Part shown: positions 1 to 11,708 of the stretch, one piece after another | How positions within the stretch are numbered: the stretch's first letter is position 1 | Layout of the letters: each line of letters opens with the position of its first letter | Assembly (NCBI GenBank): GCA_021399445.1 | Contig: JAJTUQ010000003.1 | Location: forward strand, 7,502,001 to 7,566,000 | Origin: Xylogone sp. PMI_703 | Taxonomy: Eukaryota; Ascomycota; Leotiomycetes | Length of the DNA stretch: 64,000 nt | Reading direction: 5' to 3' | Position numbers and translations under genes: made by a program | Notes under the pieces: model-generated | What the model saw: the letters and a program-made list of their open reading frames with translations, nothing else | What the model was told of the DNA's origin: nothing | Database searches by the model: none

Positions 1-3000
1 GGCGTAGAGAAACCATTCCTTTCCAGGAGCTTTGAACAAGATCTTATAGCTGTTTACACAGATGCGGAGGGTTAAATCTTCCTCCCAGAGAATGGGTTTC
101 CGTGAGATGAAACCGTCCTCAGAATCGGTGTCCCCGGATGGTAAGTTGCGTGTCAGGACACTCTTGCGGAGTTGTCGGCGGGGAATACCTTCCGTGGGTT
201 CAATTCTGACATAGGAAGATGTGTAGTACTTCCAGCGTTCCTTGCGCTCCATGTCGTCGAGGTCGAAGGTCGTTTCATCTTTCTGGACAATTTGAATGGT
301 AGCTTCATTGTTGCTTGGCCACTGATTACATGTTAGCACCTAGGAAGAAATATTGGAATCGAAAAGAAATGGAGCTTACCCATTTGATTAAGAACAGCTC
401 GCCATCTTTGTTGTATTTATCAGCAGTCTTGCGCAAGTTGATCTCAGTGTTGAAAGATGTCTCCTTGGCCGCTCTATTTTTCTGGAATTCTTCAAACAAA
501 CGCGGTGTCTTTTCTTTCGGGTCTACGCTTGAGCAAACAGCCCCAAGTCTGGAGAGCCCTTTAAGCAAGTCATTAATCGTATATAACTGCCAGCCCTTCT
601 GTAAATAGAAGTGCCTGAGAATGTCGTGATATTTGGGCTCCTCAACTTCGCCCAAGATGTAATCTTCAACTAGAAGAAGTGTCCTTGAATAGAAACTTTC
701 ATCATTCATCTCACCAAAGTATTTGTCTCGTGTATCTACCACGCCGATTTCATCGGCTGGCCGATGTCTCCTAACACGTTGCAGCTCCGCCATAGCTTCC
801 GCCTCATCATTCTTAATCTCATAAAAACGTCGGTAGAGGGTCTGGAAAATACTGAAAAAGACATATATCGTCTGATTGCAGTAGAAACTATACCATTCAC
901 GCTTGAATGGTTGATCTGATGTGAGATCGGCGTCTTTGGCGTCAAGAGGCGTGCTGCTTCGAACGGTGGTAGCTTCCGGGACGCCCGTCCAGCGTTCATT
1001 TGTAACTTCTGTAACGGCATGATCTTCCATGCCTTCAGCGACATCGTCGTCAGCTGTAGAATCAACATCTGGAGTAGATTCCTTGCTGCCGGTAGCACTA
1101 TCATCTTTGTGGCCACCTCTAGTACCGTTTCTGCCTTTGTCGAGTACTCCGCGACGTAGGTCATTCTTTCTACCACCAAATGATTTTCTTCCTCGTCCAT
1201 TTGGTAGTTCTGACGCCATGTCTTCATCATCATCGGGAGTGCCCCGATCAATGTCTCCAGTACGATCAGAAACCAGATCCTCGGAAATATCAAAGAACGT
1301 AATAACGAATCGCTCAAAGAAATCAACAATACGACGACGTTCGGCACTGTTATGCTGACTAGCATTACTAGCATATAGAACCATAACGCGAAGAACGTCT
1401 GCAATAACTTCGTGATCGCTAAATTCGTACTTGAATTGGTATTTCGGGGTCCTGCCCTTCGTTGCTCGTTGGCGTCTCTGCTCTTCATGCTTAGTCTTGA
1501 TAGCGTCGACAAGATGCTTTGTCGCAAAGTTCTTCTTATCCGATTGTTTGACAGAGATACCCATGTGATCTAGACTCTTCAAGTACATTGCCTGAGTCTG
1601 GGCACGCCAAACCTTTTCCCACTCACGCTACTAAACATTAGTTAAGAAACATTAAGGATCTCCACCAAGCCTACCTGAGTAAACCTCCATTCCTCATCTT
1701 TCTGCTTTAGGCGCGCTAAAACTACAGGTAGAACGGCACAAGGATCTTTGAAGAGATCGGCGACTACTTCTAGTCCCTTTTGCCCGTATATCTTCTTCAG
1801 TACTCGTCGATATATTGCCTCGCTTTGACCGCCCAAACTCATAGGCATTCGGAAGTGCGCTCTCTCACTTGGGTCCATGGCTAAGATTGTTTGCCCGATA
1901 GGCTCAAGCAGTTGAATAACCTTGGCATTAGCCTCGATATTGAAATCGTAATCATGGCGCTCTTCTTCGATTCTGTGGAGAGATTCTTCAAAGATGTTCT
2001 TCCGGTGAGCTACAAACCCGGAATCTTCTGACGCCCAGGTTGGGTGAGATGCCCAGTCATCGTTTAGTACAGACATACACATTTCATCTCGACCGCTGCA
2101 GGGCTTGAGACGCTCCTATTGAACATGCAGGTCAGCAAACACTTACATCTTAGAATTACTTCTGGTTTGTAGATAACAAATAGCACTCCATGGATAACGG
2201 CTAGGAAAAAGAATACTACTAGCATAGAAGATAAGGAATGATTCCAGACATACCCTTTTAGGCAATAAACGATAGCTGGGCCCCAATCCTCGACAGTTAC
2301 TGAGTGAAACTTTGCCGGTGGGAGGTTTGGGACGATTTTCGATAACCTCGTCCTGCCCATCGTAGTTCACAAATGCTTTAAACCAATTCATCAGGTCAGG
2401 ATTTCCACCAATAAAATTGCTGATTTTGTGCACCAAGACATTGCGATCAATAAGATCTTGCGAAAATAGGTTGCAAAGCTTAAGGAACTCGTTCATGGTG
2501 GACTTGTTCCCAATATACTTCTTCACTCGATCAAAGAATGCCAGTTCTTCCGACGTCGCTGTGGATGTTGAAGTAGGAGGTAGAGGCTCGGGCATCACAG
2601 GTGTTAATGTTGGTGAGACAGCCGGCGCATCTGGCGCTATTGGTTTGTTATGATGAAGCTTCGTTCTCTATAGGGAGCATATGTGTTAGCATCATCGTCA
2701 CATATGAATTTTGCCATATCAGGATACTAGATGGCTGCTGACTCTACAAACAAGCCATTTATAGACACTGACAAAGTATAGCTTGTCATCTAAGCTAATG
2801 GATTCTCGTGAGAGGATCATGCTCATTGTAGTCTATACTAATATCTCTCGTGGTGATATTTTCACATACCTTATTTGTTACACCACTAACGGGGCCCATA
2901 TTCCTAACAGAGCTCTCCTGGATGTTCATCTGGGGTCCAGCAATAGGTAGGTTTGTACGGGGTCGCTTCTTGTTTTCCTTACTTGTGCTGGCAGGTACTG

Positions 3001-4834
3001 CAAAATTGCCAACTGGAGGCATCTTTGTTTCTCCCCTCGCACCGTGGGCTGCCTGCTGTGCCTGGGATGCATTAGACAGAGCTGCAGCATCTTCTGCGGC
3101 TTTAGCAGCAGCTTTTGCTTGAGCAGCAGACTCAGGCAGGAACTGTTTAAAATCCTCGAGAAGATCTGGAGCCGTGCTGAACAGCGTTGTAACTTGCGCA
3201 TACACGTCTTGAATTGGTTTCGATTCTCTCTGATACGTTTGAAGGATCTCGAGGAACTGCTTATATATCTCAGGTTTATCCTGGAAGCGATTCTGTTTAG
3301 ACAAAGGGTCAGTAAAACAACCTAGTTACTCGTGACAACCTCAAAACAAACCTTGATCTTGTTCACGTAGCTTATTGCGTGGTTGAATTCAACAGGTCCT
3401 CTCTTCTCCATGCCGGGCTGAGAAGCACCGCCGTTCATAGATTGCGCCCCTGGGGTTGGTGTGACGGCATTCCGAGGAGGATGTCCAAGAGCAGAGACCG
3501 CACTTGTAAGCTGAGATACGCCTCGTTGCTGCTGTTGGTGAGCAGCCGCAGCCTGTTGTGCCTCATACGAAGAATGGGGACCTTGGTTCTGTACATAAGC
3601 AGGCCCACCTTGATTCGGTGGGCTAAAAACAGATTCAGGGCTTTCTGTATTATGCTGGCCCTGTTGTTGCCATGCACCGGAGCGTTGGCCACTATAATAA
3701 CCTCCATTTGTAGTGCCTTGGCCTATCGCGGAGTCTGGTAGTGAACGGCCACCACCCGTGATGGACTGCACCGTTGTACCCATTGGAGTCGTTACTCTGA
3801 TTGTGTTGGGATCATTTCCAGCCCCGCATTCGATACGATAACCGGGTGGAAGGAATGTGTTAAATCCCTGAATGAGATTCGGGTGGCCAGCGAACAGTTC
3901 AGATACTCGGTTTATAACTCCCGGTGTATCAATCCTGGCAGATGTTAGCCCTAACAGATCTACAAGCCGACTATTGATAACCTACGCTTGACTCTTAAAA
4001 TCTTTCATGATGTCAAGAAAGCGATTATACACATCTGGCTGGTCTGCAAACTGAACTTTTACTTGATCAAGGTAGCTGAGAGCATCCTGCGAGAATCGTT
4101 AGCAACAAACTTCACGGGTGTCAATTGAAAGTGATCGCTGAAGCGCAAAAGCGCTTGACCAAGGACCGTGATTTAAGTGAATTCAGTTTGCGCTTATGTC
4201 CGCATATAAATACAGTACTTACATTTAGAATTGGTTGTTGACCACCTTGTCCCAATGCTGGACCACCGGCTTGCATCTGATGGGCAGGATTCATCTGCCC
4301 GCCGAACGGTATCTGCTGCATTCGAGCGGGATCCTGCTGCAGAGGACCTCCAAAACCTGGGACCCCGGGTCCCGGAGGGCCACTAATAGCAATATTTGAC
4401 GGAGGTTGGTGATTGACGATTCCGGGGCCAAACATCTGATGCTGTGGCTGTTGTGGGCCGTCGCTCTGCAGGCTGTGAGGGAGCGATCTATTAGCATCAC
4501 CATGTAATGGCCCTCCAAAAGTGTTTACAAGCCCACTCGGTGCTCCCAATGGCCCGGAAGGGGGAGGTGGGCCACCATGGTTTGCCAAGAGCCCCCCAGG
4601 GCTGTGAATTGCACCTGGTACGCGCGATGCGACAGGTTGGTGCAGTGGGATGGACGAGTTGTGATTTTGATGAGGAGCTGAGTATTGCTCTCTATGCTGC
4701 CTCTCCCGCTCCTGTCGCTCTCTCTCATTATGTTCTCGCTCTCGAGCGAGGTCTTCTTGTTGTAACGCACGTCTATGCTCTTCGATCTCGCGCTCTCGGT
4801 CGAACGTTGGTGGGCCGTGAGGTTGAGTATTCAT
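1..4834 (-). CDS. sin3: SIN3 transcriptional corepressor (3' end beyond window)
   Basis: Scaffold of the Sin3-Rpd3 histone deacetylase complex; nuclear. Exons read 4834-4223, 4086-3986, 3934-3352, 3292-2870, 2667-2254, 2115-1675, 1627-380 and 321 to the left edge, joining in frame to give 1,381 visible residues. The N-terminus is Pro/Gly/Gln-rich with an Arg/Glu stretch. Paired amphipathic helix 1 lies at about 205-273, PAH2 at about 421-484 and PAH3 at about 612-675. The HDAC-interacting region starts near 690 with [19 protein letters not shown], whose coding is split by an intron after KR, followed by SHPTW and the distal YLKSLDH motif. A low-complexity acidic/basic insert lies in the seventh exon. 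Introns are 136, 51, 59, 202, 138, 47 and 58 nt. The frame is still open at base 1, so the C-terminus is missing. The family call is secure from domain order and motifs. Confidence 0.95.
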
Positions 4835-5679
4835 CGCGATTGCGATATTAGAATTAAAGTAGATGTGATTTGGAGGTGAGCCGTTGTTTCAAATGTAATT
4901 CGGTGTCAGAGGGCGAATATTATTTGCGGATAAACACAATCGTCTCTGTAGTGGTGACGTGTGAGAATCAGGGCAAGAGCAGGAAGTCGAGACAAACTTA
5001 CATCGATAAGTGAACGGCGCAATGCTAGGAGCTTGAGATATGTTTCTCGAGACCCTTAGCTGATACGCATAGTTTCCATCCAGAGTAATATCTCATGTAA
5101 ACAGCGAGCAGTTGAAATCATATGGTCGCTAGGAATGATGGGCGAAATCGATTTCTGATCGCAACGATGAGCTCCTCTGTTAGCGCCGGAGATTGCCGGG
5201 CGCGGAACTTCTACAGCCTCCTGAGTCTAATTTTCAAACGGAGTGAATTTTATCAACAAAGTTTGAATTTGCTCAATATCACATTGATGCTCTAGTCGCC
5301 TTTTCATATCATATCTAGGCAGCATAGACTGTGACATTTTTGTCGGATACTGCGTATTAAGGTGGCCATGAAGACAAGAGTTGAGTACTAAACTAATTTC
5401 ACGTGATGTAGCCTTCTCCGCCTCGCCAGGAAGGCTGACAAGATCGGCCTGAATCCGGTAGCATGGTCAAAAGCACGCGAAATCGATACAATAAGCCCTA
5501 TAAAGCTTTTATGGCCTTCATATAGCCATTATGTATTATATCTAGCCAAGCAACTTAGAGTGCCCCCAGCCGGCCCCAGGAACATTTATATAGTAATCGA
5601 TAATAATCCTACCCATCATATCCAACGCCAATATTAGTAATATCGAAAGCCGACTTAGATCTCATAACACAGCACGCGT
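4835..5679. promoter_or_regulatory. SIN3 5' leader and promoter
   Basis: Non-coding stretch between the SIN3 start and the 3' end of the FAS1 gene, both on the minus strand. On the minus strand a possible leader intron runs from a GTAAGT donor (complement of 5000-5001) to a CTACAG acceptor (complement of 4946-4947), 56 nt long. I see no coding potential. The intron is a splice-signal inference only. Confidence 0.35.
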
Positions 5680-6360
5680 TTAAGCATAGTTACGCACACC
5701 CTTCAAAATCCAAACTTCCCCATTGTAGACCTTACTTGGAACGCTCATAACCTCAGTATCACCGGGTTGTATCTAATCATGGTAAGCGTCTCATCAAGAG
5801 CAATATGCTTACGCCTCAAATGCAAGATAACGAACCTTCTTTACTCCATCCTTCATCTCCCACCAGACCTCGTCTCCCACCAGTGTCTTTACCTTCTGAC
5901 CTTCCTCCCACGGGCTGACGCCAACAAGATGTGCCTCCACAAACCGCTTGATATTAGCCCTAGCTCTATCTTGACCATCCCCTCCCTCGTATGCATCTGT
6001 TCCCAATGCTGCGTATTCTCTAGGGTCCTCCCATGGCTTTCTAGGTAATCCTGTAATAGCTGAGTTCACTGGCGCGAGGATAGTAGTATTCTGCGCGCTG
6101 TCTTCTAACCGCCGGGTTACTTCTTCAATATCACGGGTAAAGCCGGCAAAAATGTTGATGCTGCGGTCTTTGCCGAGAACGTCTGAGAGGATTACTGTAG
6201 TGCCATCTGCTGGCGAGTTGTGTTCTGAAGGCATATCGTTAGATGGCGGAGCAGGTACCGCAGGCCCAAGATCGGAGTCTAGGATCGGTCGTTGATCTGG
6301 GATGACTGCCGCAGCGATGTTTGCTGTTAGTAAAGAATATATAAGAGTGTGAACCCTCAT
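5680..6360 (-). CDS. Secreted FAS1 (fasciclin) domain protein
   Basis: Probable extracytoplasmic adhesion-type protein of 203 residues. Exons are 6360-5813 and 5743-5680. I chose the ATG at 6358-6360 because it is followed by a signal peptide (MRVHTLIYSLLTANIAAAV); an in-frame ATG at 6474 would bury it. A Pro/Ser linker precedes one FAS1 domain with the H1-type motif NTTILAPVNSAI. The second exon supplies the typical domain end, KVYNGEVWILKGV. The unspliced frame stops after LAFEA, which would cut off this last strand; splicing from GTAAGC to a TATGAG acceptor, 69 nt, restores it. Function beyond the family is unknown. The domain is secure and the exact acceptor less so. Confidence 0.75.
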
Positions 6361-6820
6361 ATTCGCTGGATTTGAGCGATGGATGAGGCGCCGTGAGATT
6401 CTATGTGACGTTTTCTCGATGTCTTTCGATATCAGCCCGGATCTTATCAGGATTGATGTCTCGGCCTTATCCAAATACGGCTAGCACCTGATGACGTAAC
6501 TCGCCGTCTAGCATGTGGACTTAAGATATTGTAGCCAAAGCAGGCTATTAGATAAGGGTAAAGTAAAGTCAGCTGAAGTACAGGAAGTGAGAAGCAGTGA
6601 TATGGTAATAATTATATGTAGCGTGGGGCAGAATTGCTGTCTCGTAGCTACAAATAGACAATCTCGTAGACCAACTGAAACATTGAACTCGTATACTGAA
6701 TATGCATTAGCGTCGCACCCAGGCTTCTTCATGGGCTTCCTCAGTGGGACGCAACTAGTATATATACGTTAACTTCCGTTTTAACAACCATTTATTTTCA
6801 TATCCATACATTCTGTAATC

Positions 6821-7655
6821 ATGAAAGTCATTCTCACAGGTGTCACGGGCTTCATTGGAAAAGAAGTCCTCAAGCAAGCTATAAAACATCCCTCCATAAC
6901 TTCAATTAGTTGTGTTACTCGAAGAGCTATCCCAGAAGAACATAAGAATAACCCCAAAGTCAAAGAGATCATCCATGAAGATCTTAGCTCTTGGCCTGAC
7001 AGTCTTATTTCGCAACTTGAAGGAGCTGAAGCTTGCATTTGGTATAGGCGTATCCAATAACGGCGGATAAACACGTCTAACGTTTGATATAGGTCATTAG
7101 GGTTACCAGCAGGAAAGCCTGGTGGCCTCGAAGTCCGTAGAAAGGTTGAAGTTGCAACCTGCCATGCGGCTGCGCAGGCTTTCTGCAAGACTTTGGCACC
7201 ACCACTAAGAGCTAAGGGTCAGAAGTTTCGCTTTGTGTACCTGAGTGGCATGTTCGCTGCTCGAGATACAAACCAGAAACTATTATTGATGCATGATATC
7301 CGTGTTGCCAAGGTGTGTTTTGTATTTTTCCGACCATATCGTAGCCGCGGCCCCCAAAGCTGGCATCATATATTTCTGACCACATTGAACCCAGGGCGAG
7401 GTAGAGAATGGGCTCTTAGAACTGGAAAAGAACGAGGAAAATAATCTCCAGGTTACTATTGCAAGGCCAGGCGGCGTCTTGGGCACAAGTGTCCCTCTCC
7501 CGGATTTCTTGGTAGCTGCGACTGCGTCAATCAAGAGCGACACACTGGCTGCAGCGTTAGTTGAGGAGGCTGTCGGTAAAAATAAGAAGTCAAGTACTTT
7601 GGAATGCGCTGAGCTCAGAAGGATTGGTGGAGACGCGCTTCGCAGGCTGAACTGA
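6821..7655 (+). CDS. NAD(P)-binding epimerase/dehydrogenase-like protein
   Basis: Rossmann-fold protein of 233 residues in three exons: 6821-7041, 7093-7312 and 7395-7655. The N-terminal dinucleotide-binding motif is TGVTGFIGKEV, matching the TGxxGxxG pattern of atypical short-chain dehydrogenases and nucleoside-diphosphate-sugar epimerases. Later landmarks are VYLSGM around the catalytic-region strand and ARPGGVLG near the end. All exon phases join cleanly (2, 0). The protein is close in length to small HTATIP2-like reductases, and no membrane segment or targeting signal is evident. The substrate cannot be inferred. It lies head-to-head with the FAS1 gene and converges on the palmitoyltransferase gene, with only 114 bases between the two 3' ends. 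Confidence 0.75.
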
Positions 7656-7769
7656 TATTTGCATAACATACCAGGATGGATAATGTATGCTGTAATGGAC
7701 CTCTCACTGCATTAAAACAACTTAGGTCCTCAGAAAGATTCCACTCATCAAATGATGCCATCAATCGAT

Positions 7770-9134
7770 TTATTTTCTTCGTCGTAAAAGTTCGCCCAAG
7801 GGGATCTCATCGTCCTCAATAACTTCAGTATCCTCATCGACCCCATAATCTCTTAATCTATCTCCGTCACTGTTTGTCCAACCCTCTTCGCCATCTGCAC
7901 CCTCTTCATATTCACTCTCATACTCATTTCCCTCCGTATCTGGATTGCTGCTCCACCGCTCATAATCCTTTTGCTGCCTTTTCTTGAATTCGGCGACCTC
8001 TTCGTCTACGCTCCCGTAAACCCTCATAGTTGAATGATCGAGTGTAGCGGGATCTATTCGGGAAATTTTATCGGGATCAACTGGCGGCCATATCTTGTTT
8101 TCATCCTCAAATCCATTTACTTCCCATTTCCCAGCGGAATCAGCACTTGGGCCGCCACTCAGGGGTAAAAGCCAAAGTAATATATTCCCTGTTCCCATAG
8201 TCTGACATAAATTTTCCCAGATACCGATATCGTAAGGAAATTCCTGTTTTTCAACCCATAGCTTCTGTCCATTTGCGTACACATATCCGCCATTTTTCCT
8301 TGCACGGTATACAACAGCCTCGTGTCGTTCAATTTCCCAAGTCTCAATCATAGTAGTATTCATTGCTGCACCGTATGCAGCTCGAACAAGCAAAATAGTC
8401 AATGCAAATAGGACGATACTGTTTGTGAGGAAAAGTAACGTAAGATGTACCAGGGCCCATATAGGTGGTCCAAGGTAGTAAGGAAGATTTCTCGATTCCC
8501 AGATTGTATAAAAGCGAACACAAAGGTAATATTCCAGCATGCTCATGGAAACAACGGCATAGAAGACGAAACGAATGAATTGAGGGAACGTTGTGTGGGA
8601 GACACAGTTTCCAGTCCAAGGACAGTGGTGGTCCATTTTCGGAACGCAGCTTTAAGATCAGATAAGTATTAGCACATGAGGGATGGTCAAAACTTAGCAT
8701 ATTATAAAGGGAAAAATATATTACCGTCTACATTGTTTACAATGATGGGCTCTAGGTGGCTTAATGTTTTCACATTTTTTACACCAGCGCATCCCTTTCT
8801 TCATCTTAATCTCCACCACCCTGTTGTCACCGGTATCTTCGGCTCCCTCATCCTCTATATCGCGAGTGGCTCTTTCAATCCATCCTTTTGGGGCGGGATC
8901 AACTGTGCAAGCTCTGTAATAAGACCACCAGATCCCCAGGATTGAGATGTTAAACCACAAGGATTGGGACCTATTCAGTGGTGCTGGCTCGATATGGTGA
9001 AAGAGGTATTGAGAGGTATAAGAGAGAAAGCAAATTAAGAGACAAACACCAGGAATTGCTAGATCTTGGAGCGAACGAATCCGGAACCCCGGACCAGCCA
9101 TCATTGGGGATGGAGGTTGACAAGTTGATGTCAA
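7770..9134 (-). CDS. pfa4: DHHC protein S-acyltransferase (Pfa4-like)
   Basis: Integral membrane palmitoyltransferase that attaches fatty acids to cysteines; in yeast Pfa4 acts in the ER on chitin synthase Chs3. Two exons (9134-8725 and 8649-7770, intron 75 nt) give 429 residues. Two hydrophobic segments precede the Cys-rich domain, which reads CKKCENIKPPRAHHC and then, across the intron, CVPKMDHHCPW; this contains the catalytic DHHC. The TTxE-like region and two further membrane segments follow (VFYAVVSMSMLEYYLC and a Leu-rich pair). The C-terminus is a long acidic cytoplasmic tail. DHHC membership is certain. The Pfa4 subtype rests on length, four membrane segments and overall pattern. A start two to eleven codons downstream is also possible. 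Confidence 0.9.
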
Positions 9135-10128
9135 AAGGAGGTTTTGTGATTGCTAATGCAGCCTTGCAGCCTTACAGCCTTGCGGGTTTACATAGGACGG
9201 ATTACATACACCCTCTCAGACCTAAAATTTAGCTCTCGATATTGGGCAATCAGAAAAGTACCAGTACACGGGGAAGCGAATCCAAGATCTCCTAATGAAC
9301 CAACATGGTACGAAGATATCTCGGCACCTATGCAGCGCACTGAGTAGCAAAGTTGCGCCAAGACAGCGGGAAGTCTCAAGATGACAGGGCGATTCACAGG
9401 TAGATATTGAAGCTTAGCACCTACTAGAATCGTGAGCCTTCAGCTGAATACTTGTGGTAGAACCTGCTAATAGTTGTAGCAGCTACATGTCTTAGGATAA
9501 ACGTATTTATAGGTTGAATGAGTGGTTCGGGCCACACCGCACCACGCGGCTTCTGATACCCAAGTCTCTTGGCCGAGTAGTACATCATTGCTTTTCTCCA
9601 CTGCCATGTTCTTCCGTACGAATTACGGAGGCAAAGAATAGACTGTTAACAATATTGGGTGAATCTGTTGTATATATGTATCATAATATATATATATATA
9701 TATATATATATTTAATAACAGGAATAACGTTGAGAAGATGAGACGTGGCTTGGTCGTGATAAATAAACAACGATAACCAGGCGTACTCCTCCATTCACTA
9801 AAACTCGAGTATCGCTCCCTATGACGCTTCTAGCTGCATTGCACCGCCCGTAGATCAGCGGTAGCAGGGATGCCCACCTAGAGTTCAGCTACCCCACCAT
9901 CACCTTACGTCGCCCCAAGAACTTTAATAGAGGGGCTGCACCATCTTCTTCGAGCTCCCTACCTTCTAACAATCTTGTGCATATATACATAAATAATTAA
10001 AAAATCTTCATCAAGTCAAATTTCTTGTAAGCTTCACTCTTTTAGGTTAAAATAAGCTTGTTGCAATTGGCATTTTGATGAGCAGAGACGTGAATACCAA
10101 AGAACCCCGCTAACGCTTTAGTAGCAAC
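9135..10128. promoter_or_regulatory. Divergent intergenic region, palmitoyltransferase / glycine-rich gene
   Basis: About 1 kb between two divergently transcribed genes. Apart from a TA dinucleotide run, I see no conserved coding or RNA structure. The right part should carry the promoter and leader of the glycine-rich gene. Confidence 0.4.
9684..9712. repeat. (TA)n microsatellite
   Basis: An uninterrupted TA dinucleotide run of about 14 copies, directly visible. It is likely to be length-polymorphic. Confidence 0.95.
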
Positions 10129-11040
10129 ATGTCTGGATACGGCAGAGACGATTACGATGGCCAGCAAGGTAATTATTTATTTCTTATCATCAGATTAAAA
10201 ATTAGGCATTGTGCTTTTTTAACACTACTTTAGAAGGCCGCCACCATGGAGGTGGTGGTTATGGAGGTGATGGAGACTACGGACGCCAGCAAGGTGGAGG
10301 ATATGGAGGGGAGGGTGAATATGGCCGACAGCAAGGTGGAGGGGGGTACGGTGGTGGATATGGTGGGGGTCAACAAGATGATTACAGCTCCCGTCGCCAT
10401 GATGAGGGCGGCTATCCTCCACAAGGAGGTCACGGAGGAGGTAATATCCCGCAGGGTGGAAACTATGGCGGTGGTGGAGGATATGGCCGCGATGATGATG
10501 ACGACCTCAACGGTGCGGTTCACCATGCTCAGCAACATGCAGGAGACTCTGGAGACTCATCCTTGTTCTCGAATATTGCTGGTTTCCTGAACCAGAACAA
10601 GCACAGCATCGGAAACCAACCTGTTGACGAGCAAAGTATGTCCATCCCAGTCGTATAACTGGAAGAAATACTAAGAGAGTGTAGGTGCCGTGGAAGCACA
10701 TAAACAATTCTTCGGCGGCGGTGGTGGTGGAAGCGGAGATTCCAACTCCATGGGTGCAGCAGCAGCTATGCAAGCATTGAAGACGTTCTCGGGAGGAGGA
10801 AGCGGTAACTCTCAGAGCGGCAATAGCCAGAATGCTTTTATTGGGATGGCCATGGCTGAAGCAGGCAAACTCTTTGACAAGCAGTCCTCCCAAGGCAATG
10901 TATCGTCTGGCTCAACAAAAGAGTCTGCCATTCAACAAGCCGGCGAGATGGCGCTGAAGATGTATATGCAAAGTCAGGGTGGCGGCAGTGGTGGTGGTGG
11001 AGCATCTGGTTTGCTAGGATTGGCATCCAAGTTTTTGTAA
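10129..11040 (+). CDS. Glycine-rich low-complexity protein with helical C-terminal domain
   Basis: Protein of 265 residues from exons 10129-10168, 10234-10635 and 10685-11040. The first exon encodes only MSGYGRDDYDGQQ. The second encodes repeated GGGYGG / YGRQQGGG units interrupted by an acidic DDDDD stretch and a helical segment beginning NGAVHHAQQHAG. The third has a Gly linker, an Ala/Met-rich helical region (IGMAMAEAGKLFD, ESAIQQAGEMALKMYM) and a final Gly patch. Related fungal proteins are annotated as 'beta-flanking protein' or with a domain of unknown function; I recognise that architecture only by memory. The YG-rich part resembles phase-separating RNA-binding proteins, but no RNA-binding domain is present. 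No signal peptide. Function unknown. Confidence 0.8.
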
Positions 11041-11708
11041 AGAAATATTGATGCCAGAAAAATATTTCAGGTAGTGAATCTTTATTCACCTGCTGTTGTG
11101 GAACGATGTTGCTTCTTTATGCAGTTAATTGATGAAAAATGAAAGCATCCTTTGCTTCTGCATCACGATGACATATAATGAAATGCGAACCCTTTACAAA
11201 GAGCACGATGCAAGGATGCATATAACTGGCCGTTATGGAATGGATACCAAATTAAACATAGGGATGCCCTCCACTACATTCCTAACTGAATTCTTTGTTC
11301 ATTGAAGGAATGTATCCCAAGCATTAGCACCGTTGTTTCGACCTACTTGACTTTAATAGATTTCTTCTAGAAGGTATTGCTGAGTAAGCGGATGCCGGGA
11401 ACTGGTGGGCGCGAATCTCTGTTGATCGCACGATATCGGCAAAGTTCCAGTCCAAGGAAGTGTCGTCACCCTTCACACCTTCGTTCTCTCTTTCTTAGAT
11501 CCTTTAGTTGAAGCAAACCTGGCGCTGGTACGCTTTTAAAAGACGATGATTATCGCCTAGTACCATTCCTATATATTTCTCCTTTACAGTTCCACTTGTC
11601 TGAGGCGTAGAATCAGGTGGCGTCACGAAAGTAGACTATCCGGGCCTAACCCATCAAGTTACCACAACCCATTGCGAGTCGAAATACTGCAGCGATCCAG
11701 CAGCCAAT
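11041..11708. other. Intergenic, nothing recognised
   Basis: Short intergenic region holding the 3' end of the glycine-rich gene and the promoter of the zinc transporter. I see no gene or structured element. Confidence 0.4.

Noticed and set aside
1029..1358. 109-codon plus-strand frame inside SIN3
   Set aside because: Antisense shadow of the low-complexity SIN3 insert.
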